The notes beneath the pieces are model-generated. The model was not told the DNA's origin and searched no databases. It was given only the letters and a program-made list of their open reading frames with translations. The position numbers and the translations under genes are program-made. This document shows positions 18,707-26,519 of a stretch of DNA of 64,000 nt, piece after piece. Position 1 is the first letter of the stretch. Every line of letters begins with the position of its first letter. Origin of the DNA: Bacteroides faecalis (GTDB lineage: Bacteria; Bacteroidota; Bacteroidia; Bacteroidales; Bacteroidaceae); NCBI RefSeq assembly GCF_003865075.1, contig NZ_BHWB01000003.1, forward strand, positions 186,001 to 250,000, in the 5' to 3' direction.

Positions 18707-19951
18707 ATGACAAACAGAATATATTTATGTCTTGCCCACATGTCGGGCAAAGAGCGGGACTTCATTAAAGAAGCGTTCGACACCAACTGGGTCGTTCCTC
18801 TTGGTCCGAACGTGAATGGTTTTGAAGAGGACCTGAAGCAGTTTATAGGTGCTCAGAATGAGGTCGTTGCTTTATCAGCAGGTACAGCTGCCGTACATTT
18901 GGCCTTGATAGCTTGCGGTGTGAATCCCGGAGATGAAGTGATTGTGCAGTCGTTTACTTTTTGTGCTTCCTCGCACCCGATAACTTATCTTGGTGCTAAG
19001 CCTGTGTTCGTGGATTCGGAAATGGATACCTGGAACATGGATCCTGACCTATTAGAAGTAGCTATCAAAGACCGTATTGAGAAAACCGGAAAGAAACCGA
19101 AAGCGATTGTGCCAGTGTATCTGTATGGTATGCCTGCCAAGATCAATGAAATCATAGCAATTGCAGAGAAGTATGACATCCCTGTGATCGAGGATGCTGC
19201 CGAAGGTTTTGGCTCGAAGTATAATGGGCAGATGTGTGGTACATTCGGGAAATACGGTGTGTTGAGTTTTAACGGCAATAAGATGATTACCACTTCAGGT
19301 GGTGGGGCTCTAATAACTTCTTCTGCGGAAGATAAGAAAGAAATAATGTTCTATGCTACCCAGGCCCGCGAGTCATATCCATATTACCAACACGAGAAGA
19401 TCGGTTATAACTATCGTATGTCAAATATCTGCGCTGGTATCGGTCGTGGTCAGATGACGGTAGCGGAGGCTCACATTGACCATCATAAACACGTTCAAGC
19501 TCTCTATGAAGAATTACTGAAGGACGTGCAGGGGATTAAGCTTCATTGCCAGCCGGAAACCGGTGAGTATGACAGTAACTATTGGCTTTGTACTGTCACT
19601 CTTGATCCCACATTGAAGGTGAACGGACAGGAGAATGTCTATAAAGCAGTTGTTCAAGGCGCGGTGGGAGGTGCTGCCGGTGTGACTCACGATACGAAAG
19701 ATCTTCATACCGACTGCGAACCTAATCCGAATGTTGAAGCTATGCGTATATTCCTTGACGCTAAAGGTATTGAGAGCCGTCCACTTTGGAAACCTATGCA
19801 TAAACAACCCGTATATGCCAATGCAGTGGCTTACACTAATGGCGTGTCGGAATCTCTCTTCAAGGTTGGTCTGTGTCTGCCTTCCGGTCCATGTGTCACT
19901 GATGACGACGTGCGTTACATCATTGATTGTATCAAGGAAGCAATTCTGTAA
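18707..19951 (+). CDS. DegT/DnrJ/EryC1/StrS aminotransferase, WcfR-like
   Basis: A PLP-dependent sugar aminotransferase of 414 residues. ALSAGTAAVHLALIACGVNPGDEV forms the cofactor phosphate region, IEDAAEGFGSKYNG holds the PLP-stacking aspartate, and the PLP lysine is K192 in SFNGNKMITTSGGG. Family enzymes install a 4-amino group on UDP-4-keto-6-deoxy-HexNAc. Next to a WcfS-like initiating transferase it probably makes the acetamido-4-amino-trideoxyhexose (AATGal-type) that starts the repeat unit, as known for Bacteroides fragilis PSA. No 4,6-dehydratase for UDP-HexNAc is seen here, so the 4-keto precursor would have to come from elsewhere. This is the last biosynthetic gene of the locus. 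Confidence 0.85.
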   Translation: MTNRIYLCLAHMSGKERDFIKEAFDTNWVVPLGPNVNGFEEDLKQFIGAQNEVVALSAGTAAVHLALIACGVNPGDEVIVQSFTFCASSHPITYLGAKPVFVDSEMDTWNMDPDLLEVAIKDRIEKTGKKPKAIVPVYLYGMPAKINEIIAIAEKYDIPVIEDAAEGFGSKYNGQMCGTFGKYGVLSFNGNKMITTSGGGALITSSAEDKKEIMFYATQARESYPYYQHEKIGYNYRMSNICAGIGRGQMTVAEAHIDHHKHVQALYEELLKDVQGIKLHCQPETGEYDSNYWLCTVTLDPTLKVNGQENVYKAVVQGAVGGAAGVTHDTKDLHTDCEPNPNVEAMRIFLDAKGIESRPLWKPMHKQPVYANAVAYTNGVSESLFKVGLCLPSGPCVTDDDVRYIIDCIKEAIL

Positions 19952-20035
19952 GTACTGACAATATCATACTATTTTGTTGTAAATTAGCGATTTATTATGT
20001 ATCTTTATAGTCTATAATTCAAACTTAAAGATACA

Positions 20036-20269
20036 ATGAACCAACCAGATTTTGTAGTGAAATGCTACAATAAACAAGAACTTGCCCAAATGTATTTTCC
20101 TGATATAAGTGTTCGTGCTTCTGTTGATAAACTCCGTCGTTGGATGCGTCGTTGTCAGCCTTTGATGGATGAGATACTTGCTACGGATTTCCATCCGAAA
20201 ACAAAGGCTTTTTCTGTACGTGAGGTACGTTTAATTGCTTATTATTTAGGTAAACCAGGAGAATTCTGA
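20036..20269 (+). CDS. DUF4248 family small protein
   Basis: This 77-residue protein reads CYNKQELAQMYFPDISVRAS, then KLRRWMRRCQPLMDEIL and FSVREVRLIAYYLGKP. It matches the DUF4248 proteins found at the ends of Bacteroides capsule loci. The basic central segment and the REVRLI...G pattern suggest a small winged-helix-like DNA-binding fold, but the function is not established. It is convergent with the amidase gene and separated from it by a hairpin. The start ATG lies in a short leader after an A+T-rich stretch. Confidence 0.75.
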   Translation: MNQPDFVVKCYNKQELAQMYFPDISVRASVDKLRRWMRRCQPLMDEILATDFHPKTKAFSVREVRLIAYYLGKPGEF

Positions 20270-20303
20270 TCTAATCTGAATTGTAAATGATATATTAAAA
20301 ATA

Positions 20304-20333
20304 ACGGGAGACAGCATTTTCGCTGACTCCCGT
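20304..20333. terminator. Hairpin between convergent genes
   Basis: Arms 20304-20315 and 20322-20333 pair over 12 bases with one mismatch and a 6-base loop. It lies between the convergent DUF4248 and amidase genes. A T-rich stretch follows on the + side and an A-rich one precedes it, so it may serve both strands. Confidence 0.6.
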
Positions 20334-20359
20334 ATTTAGTATTAGGACTATACCTACAA

Positions 20360-20809
20360 TTATATTTGTGAATATTCTTTTCTTGCATCAAAGCAAGGAC
20401 AAGCTTTATGAATATTAGCACTTAACTGATAATGTCCCAGGACTTGTGCCTCCGGATACTGATGTTTGAGAATAGCCAGCAGATCGATCAAGGCGAAGCG
20501 TTGTGCCTGCGTTCTCGTATCTGCCGGACGACCTTCTTCGTCGAGTCCTCCTTCATAACAAATTCCAATACTATGTCGGTTGAATCCTCTCACATGAGCT
20601 CCCGGTTCAGAGACCGGACGGCACTGATGTGCTTCTCCGTTACGAGTAATGTAGAAATGATAACCGATATCTTTGAATCCTCTTTGCTGATGACATTCAC
20701 GAAGTTGCTCTACAGAGAAGGGGACATTGCAGCGCGTAGCGCTGCAATGAATCACCAACAACTTAATCTCTCGTGGAAGATACTCTTCTTTTGAATTTTC
20801 CATCGTCAT
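20360..20809 (-). CDS. N-acetylmuramoyl-L-alanine amidase, amidase_2 type
   Basis: A 149-residue protein of the zinc amidase/PGRP fold. LLVIHCSAT holds the first zinc histidine. GYHFYITRNGEAHQCRPVSE and PGAHVRGFNRHSIGICYEGG follow, and the C-terminal part has GHYQLSANIHKACPCFDARKEY with the H...C ligand region. It would cleave the MurNAc-L-Ala bond of peptidoglycan. No signal peptide is seen, so export would depend on another route. The gene is the last of a - strand set with smalltalk and HU, which regularly flanks Bacteroides capsule loci. The start could also be the third codon. Confidence 0.88.
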   Translation of the reverse strand: MTMENSKEEYLPREIKLLVIHCSATRCNVPFSVEQLRECHQQRGFKDIGYHFYITRNGEAHQCRPVSEPGAHVRGFNRHSIGICYEGGLDEEGRPADTRTQAQRFALIDLLAILKHQYPEAQVLGHYQLSANIHKACPCFDARKEYSQI

Positions 20810-20813
20810 CTAT

Positions 20814-20915
20814 TTATAAACTTCCCATGCAAGAGGTTACACCTAGGGCAGAAATGATAGACGTGGCTATCGTTACGATAAACTGAAGAACATTTTTCCA
20901 AACTTGTTTTTTCAT
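20814..20915 (-). CDS. Smalltalk family small protein
   Basis: A 33-residue ORF too short for most gene finders. It begins MKKQVWKNVLQFIVTIATSI and ends ALGVTSCMGSL, matching the smalltalk family: a single membrane helix followed by a lipobox-like VTSC. An upstream in-frame ATG at 20921 would add two residues. It lies 4 bp before the amidase start and 66 bp after the HU-like gene, so all three are probably one transcript. Function unknown. Its constant pairing with the amidase in Bacteroides suggests a membrane partner of that enzyme. Confidence 0.8.
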   Translation of the reverse strand: MKKQVWKNVLQFIVTIATSIISALGVTSCMGSL

Positions 20916-20981
20916 ACACATACAATTTCACGTTTTAAATGAATTATTTGAATTTTAAATAATGAATCACCGATTTGTTAA

Positions 20982-21461
20982 CTACAGTGTCGGATCAGGA
21001 GATTCTCCGTCATCAGGATCAGATCCACCGCCATCAGGCAACGGTTCATCATTTTTCGAATCAGTCTTGCTGTCACTCTTATACAAAGTGAAATCTATCG
21101 CCTTACATAGTTTCTGGAGATCGCTTCCCGGATGAAACAACACTTTGCCTTTCTCAATGCAATATGCCTTGAACTCTTTTCCTGTTGCTGTAGGAGTACC
21201 GGTTTTGAGACTCATCCGGAAATTTCCCAGATCACCCATCTGTACGATATTTCCTTCTTCCAACACATTGACAATCTCCAGTAGAAACTCTCCGATACAT
21301 CCTTCGAGTTCTCCCTTGGAGTAAGAGGAACGTTCGGTGATACGTTTGCAGACCTCCTTAACGGAAACTTTCTTTCCGCTGCGTGCCACTGCATAATACT
21401 TCGGAGCTTCGTCCGGTTTCAACAGGTTCTTTCGAGCCATAATCACATAATTCTGAGCCAT
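20982..21461 (-). CDS. HU-like DNA-binding protein with acidic tail
   Basis: A 159-residue member of the Bacteroidetes HU-related family. The helical domain has VSVKEVCKRITERSSYSKGE, and the beta-arm region has VQMGDLGNFRMSLKTGTPT. Canonical HU is about 90 residues; here an extra domain and an Asp/Gly/Ser/Pro-rich tail (PDGGGSDPDDGESPDP) follow. It would bind or bend DNA. It starts the - strand cluster HU-smalltalk-amidase. A tandem pair of hairpins lies upstream. The acidic tail could modulate DNA affinity, but this is inference. Confidence 0.85.
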   Translation of the reverse strand: MAQNYVIMARKNLLKPDEAPKYYAVARSGKKVSVKEVCKRITERSSYSKGELEGCIGEFLLEIVNVLEEGNIVQMGDLGNFRMSLKTGTPTATGKEFKAYCIEKGKVLFHPGSDLQKLCKAIDFTLYKSDSKTDSKNDEPLPDGGGSDPDDGESPDPTL

Positions 21462-21586
21462 AACATTTAGAATTTTAAGTTTTGAAATTTTGAATCATTT
21501 TGTAACCGATTACATAGCAAAGATACGATAGGACAGAATCTGCATAAAGTACAATGACGTACACCGACGTACTGAAAAAAGATAAA

Positions 21587-21665
21587 AACATTGGGAAGTT
21601 TGTATTGAATCTTCCCAATGTTTAGATTCAATCATTGAGAAGATTTTTTCAAACTTCTCAATGAT
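21587..21665. terminator. Two consecutive 12-bp hairpins
   Basis: Hairpin 1 has perfect arms at 21587-21598 and 21611-21622. Hairpin 2 has perfect arms at 21631-21642 and 21654-21665. The arm sequences are near-copies (CATTGGGAAG versus CATTGAGAAG). T-runs lie in and after the second. They sit just downstream of the DUF3987 gene on the - strand, where a terminator is expected. Confidence 0.65.
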
Positions 21666-21712
21666 TTTTTCAGTGTTTCAAAACGACAAAACGACAAAAA
21701 CGACATATGACG

Positions 21713-22792
21713 TTATTTACCACTCAACTTTCTATATGAACCATGGGACATTTTTGTGATTATCACCCCATTAAGTGATTTTAATAACCTGTTTATTTTA
21801 CGAGAGCTGAATCCGTAATTTGCGCCGGCTTTAATTGCTTCATCGGTCGTAAATGTATCAGAAAGTTCATTAATAAATCTTCTTGTTATGTTAGGATCTT
21901 TTAGTGGATGTTTGCCGGAGGAACTCATGGATGAGAGTAACAGACGGCTATGTTCGTAACAACAAAGTACGATTTCTAATGAACGTTGAAAATCGATGTC
22001 GTTACAGTAGATTTCCGATGAAAGGTCGTTTGTTTCGAACTGGCGGATACGGGTCTGCACCATACTGATACGCATTACTAAAACAGCATATCTTTTCACA
22101 ACTGCTTGCAGATCATCATTTCCTTCCAGCACCACTTCATTCAATAATACGGAAAAGGTTTTGTTTAATTGATCCCATTGTGAGCGTTTGAAGTGAAATA
22201 AGACCGGATTGTTCAAGCAAAAATTGAATAACTCAAATACCTGATGTGCTAACGGATGGAATATTTCTTCCTGCGACACACTGTCGTCATCCATTGATTT
22301 CCAATTCGGATTGAGCCTGAAAGTATAGAAACCGACCCGGCTTGTTAATCCGTTTTCGTAACTTCCTAACAAGGCTTCCAACTGTCCGGGAGTTCCGGTC
22401 AGAAACATGGCAAGGCTGGGATGCTTGATGGTGATGGGGGTAGTTCCGTTCGCTTTGTACGAAGATTCAATGTTCTCGTGCTCGTATGCTTTTCGAAGCA
22501 TATCATTGAAGTTGCCACAATCCAGATGGTTGGCGGTGGTAAGGGTTTCGGCTTCAGTGTCGAAAATGATACCTCCCAATGCCCCGTTGTCTCTCATCTG
22601 TATTTGCATTCGCGTATAGCTGGTGGTTGCCGGGATAAACAACATTTTGAAGGCCGGTCTTTTAGGAGCATCGGAAATCTCTTCGTCGCAAGTCTCCTTT
22701 TTCATGCATCTCTTTTGCCACCGGATATGTTCCTTTTCGTATGCTTTCTGCTGATATTCACTTTGCGAGAGAATATATTGTTGGATTTTATC
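21713..22792 (-). pseudogene. DUF3987 primase/helicase-like protein, 5'-truncated
   Basis: The frame is open from 22792, with a possible ATG at 22705 giving 330 residues. It encodes PAFKMLFIPATTSYTRMQIQ, GGIIFDTEAETL, then TGTPGQLEALLGSYENGLTSRVGFY. This is the C-terminal half of the DUF3987 proteins that in Bacteroides also carry a VirE-type N-terminus and usually exceed 600 residues. Upstream of 22793 the frame meets a stop and the N-terminal half is absent. The break lies about 130 bp from the integrated element, so insertion or a nearby rearrangement may have removed it. It is the usual companion of the HU/smalltalk/amidase cluster. Confidence 0.75.
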
Positions 22793-22895
22793 TTACAGTT
22801 AAAATAAGCCCATTTTTATTTATTTTCCACCATTTGACCTATATACGCAAATCACTGTATTATAGTGCGTTTTAGCAAATTTTCTCTCCAAATAA

Positions 22896-22927
22896 TTTGC
22901 ATCGTTTTCCGATAATCTCTATTTTTG
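22896..22927 (+). promoter_or_regulatory. Bacteroides-type promoter for the integrase
   Basis: TTTG at 22896-22899 and TATTTTTG at 22920-22927 fit the known -33 TTTG and -7 TAnnTTTG elements of Bacteroides, with 20 bases between them. The integrase ATG is at 22994. The -7 box overlaps the left 21-bp repeat, and the -33 box lies outside it. Confidence 0.55.
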
Positions 22928-22942
22928 TATGCAAATCGTATG
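22922..22942 (+). repeat. Left 21-bp direct repeat, candidate attL
   Basis: This 21-bp sequence is identical to 30655-30675. It contains GTATGCAAAT at 22927-22936, which forms a perfect 10-bp inverted repeat with ATTTGCATAC at 22950-22959. The second arm is present only on this side, as expected for an arm site belonging to the element. The position next to int is typical of att sites. Confidence 0.6.
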
Positions 22943-22993
22943 CACATATATTTGCATACAGACCAAGTAAAGAACCATCAAAAACGGCAGATT

Positions 22994-24226
22994 ATGTACA
23001 AGTATTCAAAGGACGGAATTTCGGTGCTGTCGGTACTGGACGCACGCAGGGCGAAGAAAAGCGGCTTGTTCCCCGTGAAGATACAAGTCATACACAACCG
23101 CAGGCAGAAATACTATTCCACGGGGCAGGAGCTGTCAAAGGAGGATTGGGCGAACCTTGCGGAAAGCAAGAGCCGCAGGCTCACGGAGGCACGCTCGAAC
23201 ATAGAGAACAGCTTCTCAATCATCAAGGGGCAGGTGGAGGCACTCGCCGAGCGTGGCGATTTCGCGTTTGATCTTTTGAGTGTCCGGCTGGGCAGATGCT
23301 CCACCGCGACAGTGAACGCCGCGATAAAGGCGAAGACGGAAGAGTTGAAACGTAACGGGCAGGCGGGTACGTACCGCAGCTATCATGCACTGCTGACGGC
23401 GGTGGAGGAGTTTGCAGGGAAAGACATTCCGTTTTCTGCCGTCACGGTGGACTGGCTGAACCGCTGCGGAAGATTCTGGACGGGCCAAAAGAAAAGCAAG
23501 TCCACGCTCAGCGTCTATTTCAAGATGCTCAAGGCGATAATGAACCGGGCAAAGGCGGACGGCATAATAAAGGAGGCGCACTTCCCGTTCGGCAGGAACA
23601 GGTTCGAGATACCCTCAGCCGAGGGCAGGAAGCTGGCACTCACACTGGAGCAGATAAAGAGGCTCGTCACCTATACCGACGGAAGGGAGGAAACCGAGCT
23701 TTACCGGGACATGTGGTTCTTCTCCTACCTCTGCAACGGCATCAACTTCCGGGACATGCTCTATCTTACTTACGGAAACATCGTGGGAGGTGAAATCTGT
23801 TTTGTCAGGGCAAAAACGATGAATACTTCCAAGCAAGTGCGTACCATACGTGCGGTGCTCACCCCCGAGATGCGGAAAATCATGGACCGCTGGGGTAACC
23901 CCGACGACGGAAACCCCGGCACGCTCATCTTCAAGTTCGCCACGGGGAAGGAGGACGGCTTCGCCACCAAGCACCTTGTCGATACGGTCATACAGAAATG
24001 CAACAAGGTATTGGGTAGGATAGCCGAGGCGGTGGGTCTGCCCCCCGTGACCACGTATTCGGCCCGGCACTCGTTCGCCACCGTGCTCAAGCGCAGCGGG
24101 ACGAATATCTCCTACATATCCGAAAGTCTGGGGCACTCCAACCTTGCCATAACGGAGAACTACCTTGCCAGTTTCGAGCGGGACGAACGGATGAGGAACG
24201 CGCAGTTACTTACCAAATTCGACTGA
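22994..24226 (+). CDS. Tyrosine recombinase/integrase
   Basis: A 410-residue integrase. The N-terminal arm-binding domain reads LSVLDARRAKKSGLFPVKIQ, followed by a core-binding SAM-like domain (about 100-200). The catalytic domain has NGINFRDMLYLTYGNI with the first arginine, YSARHSFATVLKRSG with the second arginine, LGHS, and the tyrosine nucleophile at about residue 390 (AITENYL). It is the family common in Bacteroides mobilizable elements and would drive integration and excision at the flanking 21-bp repeats. The ATG at 22994 is chosen because the family N-terminus starts there; the frame is open farther upstream. The next gene begins after 2 bp. Confidence 0.9.
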   Translation: MYKYSKDGISVLSVLDARRAKKSGLFPVKIQVIHNRRQKYYSTGQELSKEDWANLAESKSRRLTEARSNIENSFSIIKGQVEALAERGDFAFDLLSVRLGRCSTATVNAAIKAKTEELKRNGQAGTYRSYHALLTAVEEFAGKDIPFSAVTVDWLNRCGRFWTGQKKSKSTLSVYFKMLKAIMNRAKADGIIKEAHFPFGRNRFEIPSAEGRKLALTLEQIKRLVTYTDGREETELYRDMWFFSYLCNGINFRDMLYLTYGNIVGGEICFVRAKTMNTSKQVRTIRAVLTPEMRKIMDRWGNPDDGNPGTLIFKFATGKEDGFATKHLVDTVIQKCNKVLGRIAEAVGLPPVTTYSARHSFATVLKRSGTNISYISESLGHSNLAITENYLASFERDERMRNAQLLTKFD

Positions 24227-24228
24227 CC

Positions 24229-24633
24229 ATGCCAAGAAAGAAGACCAGAGAGATAAAGATACGGCACCTCAAATGTTTCGGTGCCATATGGGAGGAGCTT
24301 TCCGGACATCCCGGGCTTGCCGGATATGAGATAACGGAGGCCGTGATACGCGTACAGGAGCGGGTACGGCCCACCATAAACAATGTGGAGGCGGTCATCG
24401 AACGCATAAGGTTCAGCCATGCCACCCGCAAGTACAAATACCCCGTCATCCTCGGCAGGGAGATGATAGGCCAGAGTGTACTGGCAAAGATGGCGGGCGT
24501 GAGCCGCCAGAGCATAGCCCGGTGGGAGGAGCTGGGCTTCATATCGCGCTCCGACATCGGGATACCGGGAGAGAAATATTTCGTAATAGAAGAAGTCATT
24601 TCCCAACTCGGAAAGTTAAAGGATGTGAAATAA
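24229..24633 (+). CDS. Small helix-turn-helix protein, possible recombination directionality factor
   Basis: A 134-residue basic protein beginning PRKKTREIKIRHLKCF. Near residues 82-107 it has a MerR/excisionase-like helix-turn-helix (GQSVLAKMAGVSRQSIARWE). It starts 2 bp after int, so both are on one message that ends at the hairpin at 24668. Small DNA-binding proteins next to integrases often control excision. That role is inferred here from position and motif only. Confidence 0.6.
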   Translation: MPRKKTREIKIRHLKCFGAIWEELSGHPGLAGYEITEAVIRVQERVRPTINNVEAVIERIRFSHATRKYKYPVILGREMIGQSVLAKMAGVSRQSIARWEELGFISRSDIGIPGEKYFVIEEVISQLGKLKDVK

Positions 24634-24667
24634 TAGTGCATTCCGAATCACTTGACATATGTGTGCA

Positions 24668-24710
24668 AAACGGTGCCATTGGAAGATTATATCCGCCTAT
24701 GGCACCGTTT
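24668..24710 (+). terminator. Terminator after the integrase module
   Basis: Perfect 12-bp arms at 24668-24679 and 24699-24710 are followed by a T5 run. It separates int and the HTH gene from the replication module. Just downstream, AAAAGTCAT occurs twice at 20-bp spacing (24741, 24761). Confidence 0.75.
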
Positions 24711-24890
24711 CCCTTTTTACCCGCCCCACGCAGTGTCACCAAAAGTCATGAAACGTCCATAAAAGTCATATCCGTGTTAAGTTATTTGCGGTTCGATATT
24801 CGCTTTCCTTTATTCTTCCTTTGCGCCACAACCGGTTGGAACGGCTGTGACGACAGCCATAGTACAAACACCCAAAAAGAAAGGAAGAAA

Positions 24891-25244
24891 ATGAACCAGA
24901 TCATTCTTACCACGCCCGAGGAACTCCGGGCAATCGTGAGCGAGAGCGTCTCGCAGACACTGGCAGGGCTCACCCTGCCGAAGGACGAACCCGACAACCT
25001 CACGCCGGATGCGGCTGTGGGGGTACTCGAACAGCACGGGTTCCTGATTTCGAAGGCCCGCCTCTACAAGCTGACCGCCAAGGGGAATGTGCCGTTCCGC
25101 AAGTACGGAAACAAACTGCTGTTCTCCCGCAGGGAGCTGCTCGTATGGGCCGAAAGCCTCGCAAGACGTGTGAACGACAAGGGCGAGGCGGCACTCGCCA
25201 TCGCCAGAAGCGCAAACCGAAAACTCCGCAGCCATGGAAAGTAA
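24891..25244 (+). CDS. Helix-turn-helix protein of the mobilizable element
   Basis: A 117-residue protein starting at ATG 24891 after AAGGAAG. It contains LTPDAAVGVLEQHGFLISKA, then RLYKLTAKGNVPFRKYGNKL, the winged-helix/excisionase pattern in which VPFRKYGNKLLFSRREL is the typical excisionase wing. Length and position ahead of the RepA-like ATPase match the small HTH gene of Bacteroides mobilizable elements. It may be the true excision factor or a regulator of the replication genes. Its 3' end overlaps the ATPase start by 11 bp. A much longer upstream-open frame exists but has no family support. Confidence 0.7.
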   Translation: MNQIILTTPEELRAIVSESVSQTLAGLTLPKDEPDNLTPDAAVGVLEQHGFLISKARLYKLTAKGNVPFRKYGNKLLFSRRELLVWAESLARRVNDKGEAALAIARSANRKLRSHGK

Positions 25245-26310
25245 CGAGCGCATGGAAGAAGTGACCCGTGAGAACGCCATCATCATCTGGCAGGCCTCAC
25301 GGCTGAGCATCGGCATGAAATGTGAGAAGGCTCCCGAGATACTGAAGGCGAACGGCACTGTCGTCGGCACGCTGGGCAATTTCAGCGCGTCCATCGGCAA
25401 GGCGAAAAGCAAGAAGACGTTCAACGTCTCTGCCATCGTCGCGGCGGCGTTGAAGAACGGCACGGTACTGCTGTATTCGGCGGAACTGCCCAAGGACAAG
25501 CGGAAAATCCTCTACGTTGATACCGAACAGAGCCCGTACCATTGTCTCAAAGTGATGGAACGCATCCTGCGCATGGCAGGCCTGCCGACCGACCGGGACA
25601 GCGAGCACCTCGAATTTCTCGCCCTGCGCAAGTACACCCCGAAAGAACGCATCGCGGCTGTGGAGCAGGCCATCTACAATACCCCGGAACTGGGACTTGT
25701 CGTGATAGACGGCATCCGCGACATGGTGTACGACATCAACAGCCCCGGCGAATCCACACGCATCATCTCCAAGCTGATGCAGTGGACGGACGACCGCCAG
25801 ATACATATCCACACAATACTGCACCAGAACAAGGGTGACGAGAACGCGCGCGGGCACATCGGCACGGAACTGAACAACAAGGCCGAGACGGTGCTGCTGG
25901 TGGAGAAGGACAAGGGCGACGCCGACATCAGTCGGGTATCGGCCATGCACATCCGGGCGATGGACTTCGAGCCGTTCGCCTTCCGCATCAATGACAGGGC
26001 ACTTCCCGAACTGGTGGAGAACTATACCCCGCAGGGGAGGAAAGCCGGAAGACCGCAGCAGGAGCCGTTCGACGCGTACAGGCACATCACGGAGCAACAG
26101 CACCGCATCGCGCTGGAGGCGGCATTCGCACTGAAAAGCGAATACGGCTACAAGGAACTGGAGGACGCGCTGATAAATGCCTATGCCTCCGTCGGCGTGA
26201 GACTGAACCACCACAAGGCGGTATCGCTCATCATCACGTTGCGCAACAAGCGGATGATAGTGCAGGAGAACGGCAGGAAATACACCTTCATGCCCGATTT
26301 CCATTATTAA
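25234..26310 (+). CDS. RepA-like AAA ATPase (hexameric helicase type)
   Basis: A 358-residue AAA_25/RepA-family ATPase. The P-loop is the variant GKAKSKKT at 55-62 after TLGNFSAS. The Walker B LVVIDG lies at 155-160, followed by IHTILHQNKGDENARGHIGT, a RecA-fold motif. A C-terminal winged-helix-like region follows (YKELEDALINAYASVGVRLN). Such proteins unwind DNA at the origins of plasmids and replicating mobilizable elements. It is followed by a repeat-rich spacer and a primase, together forming a replication module. The overlapping antisense frame here is a composition artefact. Confidence 0.82.
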   Translation: MESNERMEEVTRENAIIIWQASRLSIGMKCEKAPEILKANGTVVGTLGNFSASIGKAKSKKTFNVSAIVAAALKNGTVLLYSAELPKDKRKILYVDTEQSPYHCLKVMERILRMAGLPTDRDSEHLEFLALRKYTPKERIAAVEQAIYNTPELGLVVIDGIRDMVYDINSPGESTRIISKLMQWTDDRQIHIHTILHQNKGDENARGHIGTELNNKAETVLLVEKDKGDADISRVSAMHIRAMDFEPFAFRINDRALPELVENYTPQGRKAGRPQQEPFDAYRHITEQQHRIALEAAFALKSEYGYKELEDALINAYASVGVRLNHHKAVSLIITLRNKRMIVQENGRKYTFMPDFHY

Positions 26311-26327
26311 ACCGGATGCGGAGAAAC

Positions 26328-26442
26328 GCTTCACTTTATTCACGGTGCCTATATATAAGGGAAAAGCGAAGCGGTGCGCGGACATCACGCAACCGCTTCA
26401 CTTAATACCCGTATCCTATATATACGAGCATTTAAGTGAAGC
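26328..26442. repeat. Paired inverted repeats between RepA and primase genes, candidate replication origin
   Basis: GCTTCACTT occurs at 26328-26336 and 26395-26403. Its complement occurs at 26434-26442 (exact) and 26364-26372 (one mismatch). The result is two tandem units, each with a 27-30 base loop that contains a TATATATA core. The spacer has no gene. Repeats next to a replication ATPase suggest binding sites for it. Confidence 0.5.
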
Positions 26443-26519
26443 CATGTATATGCCGTACCTTATATAAGAAGGTGCGGGCGAAAAAACAAAAACAGTCATT
26501 CATTCAAACACTCACACGT

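Noticed and set aside
1-20300. Invertible capsule promoter
   Set aside because: The 5' end of the locus lies outside the window and I saw no pair of inverted repeats flanking a promoter here.
22861-22942. tRNA gene as integration target
   Set aside because: No cloverleaf or TTC-loop sequence around either 21-bp repeat; no tRNA seen in the window.
23615-24136. Antisense frames inside the integrase gene
   Set aside because: They overlap the catalytic domain of an intact integrase and show no domain of their own.
25297-26388. Long antisense frame over the RepA-like gene
   Set aside because: No family signature; it arises from third-position G+C bias, and the + strand protein has clear Walker motifs.
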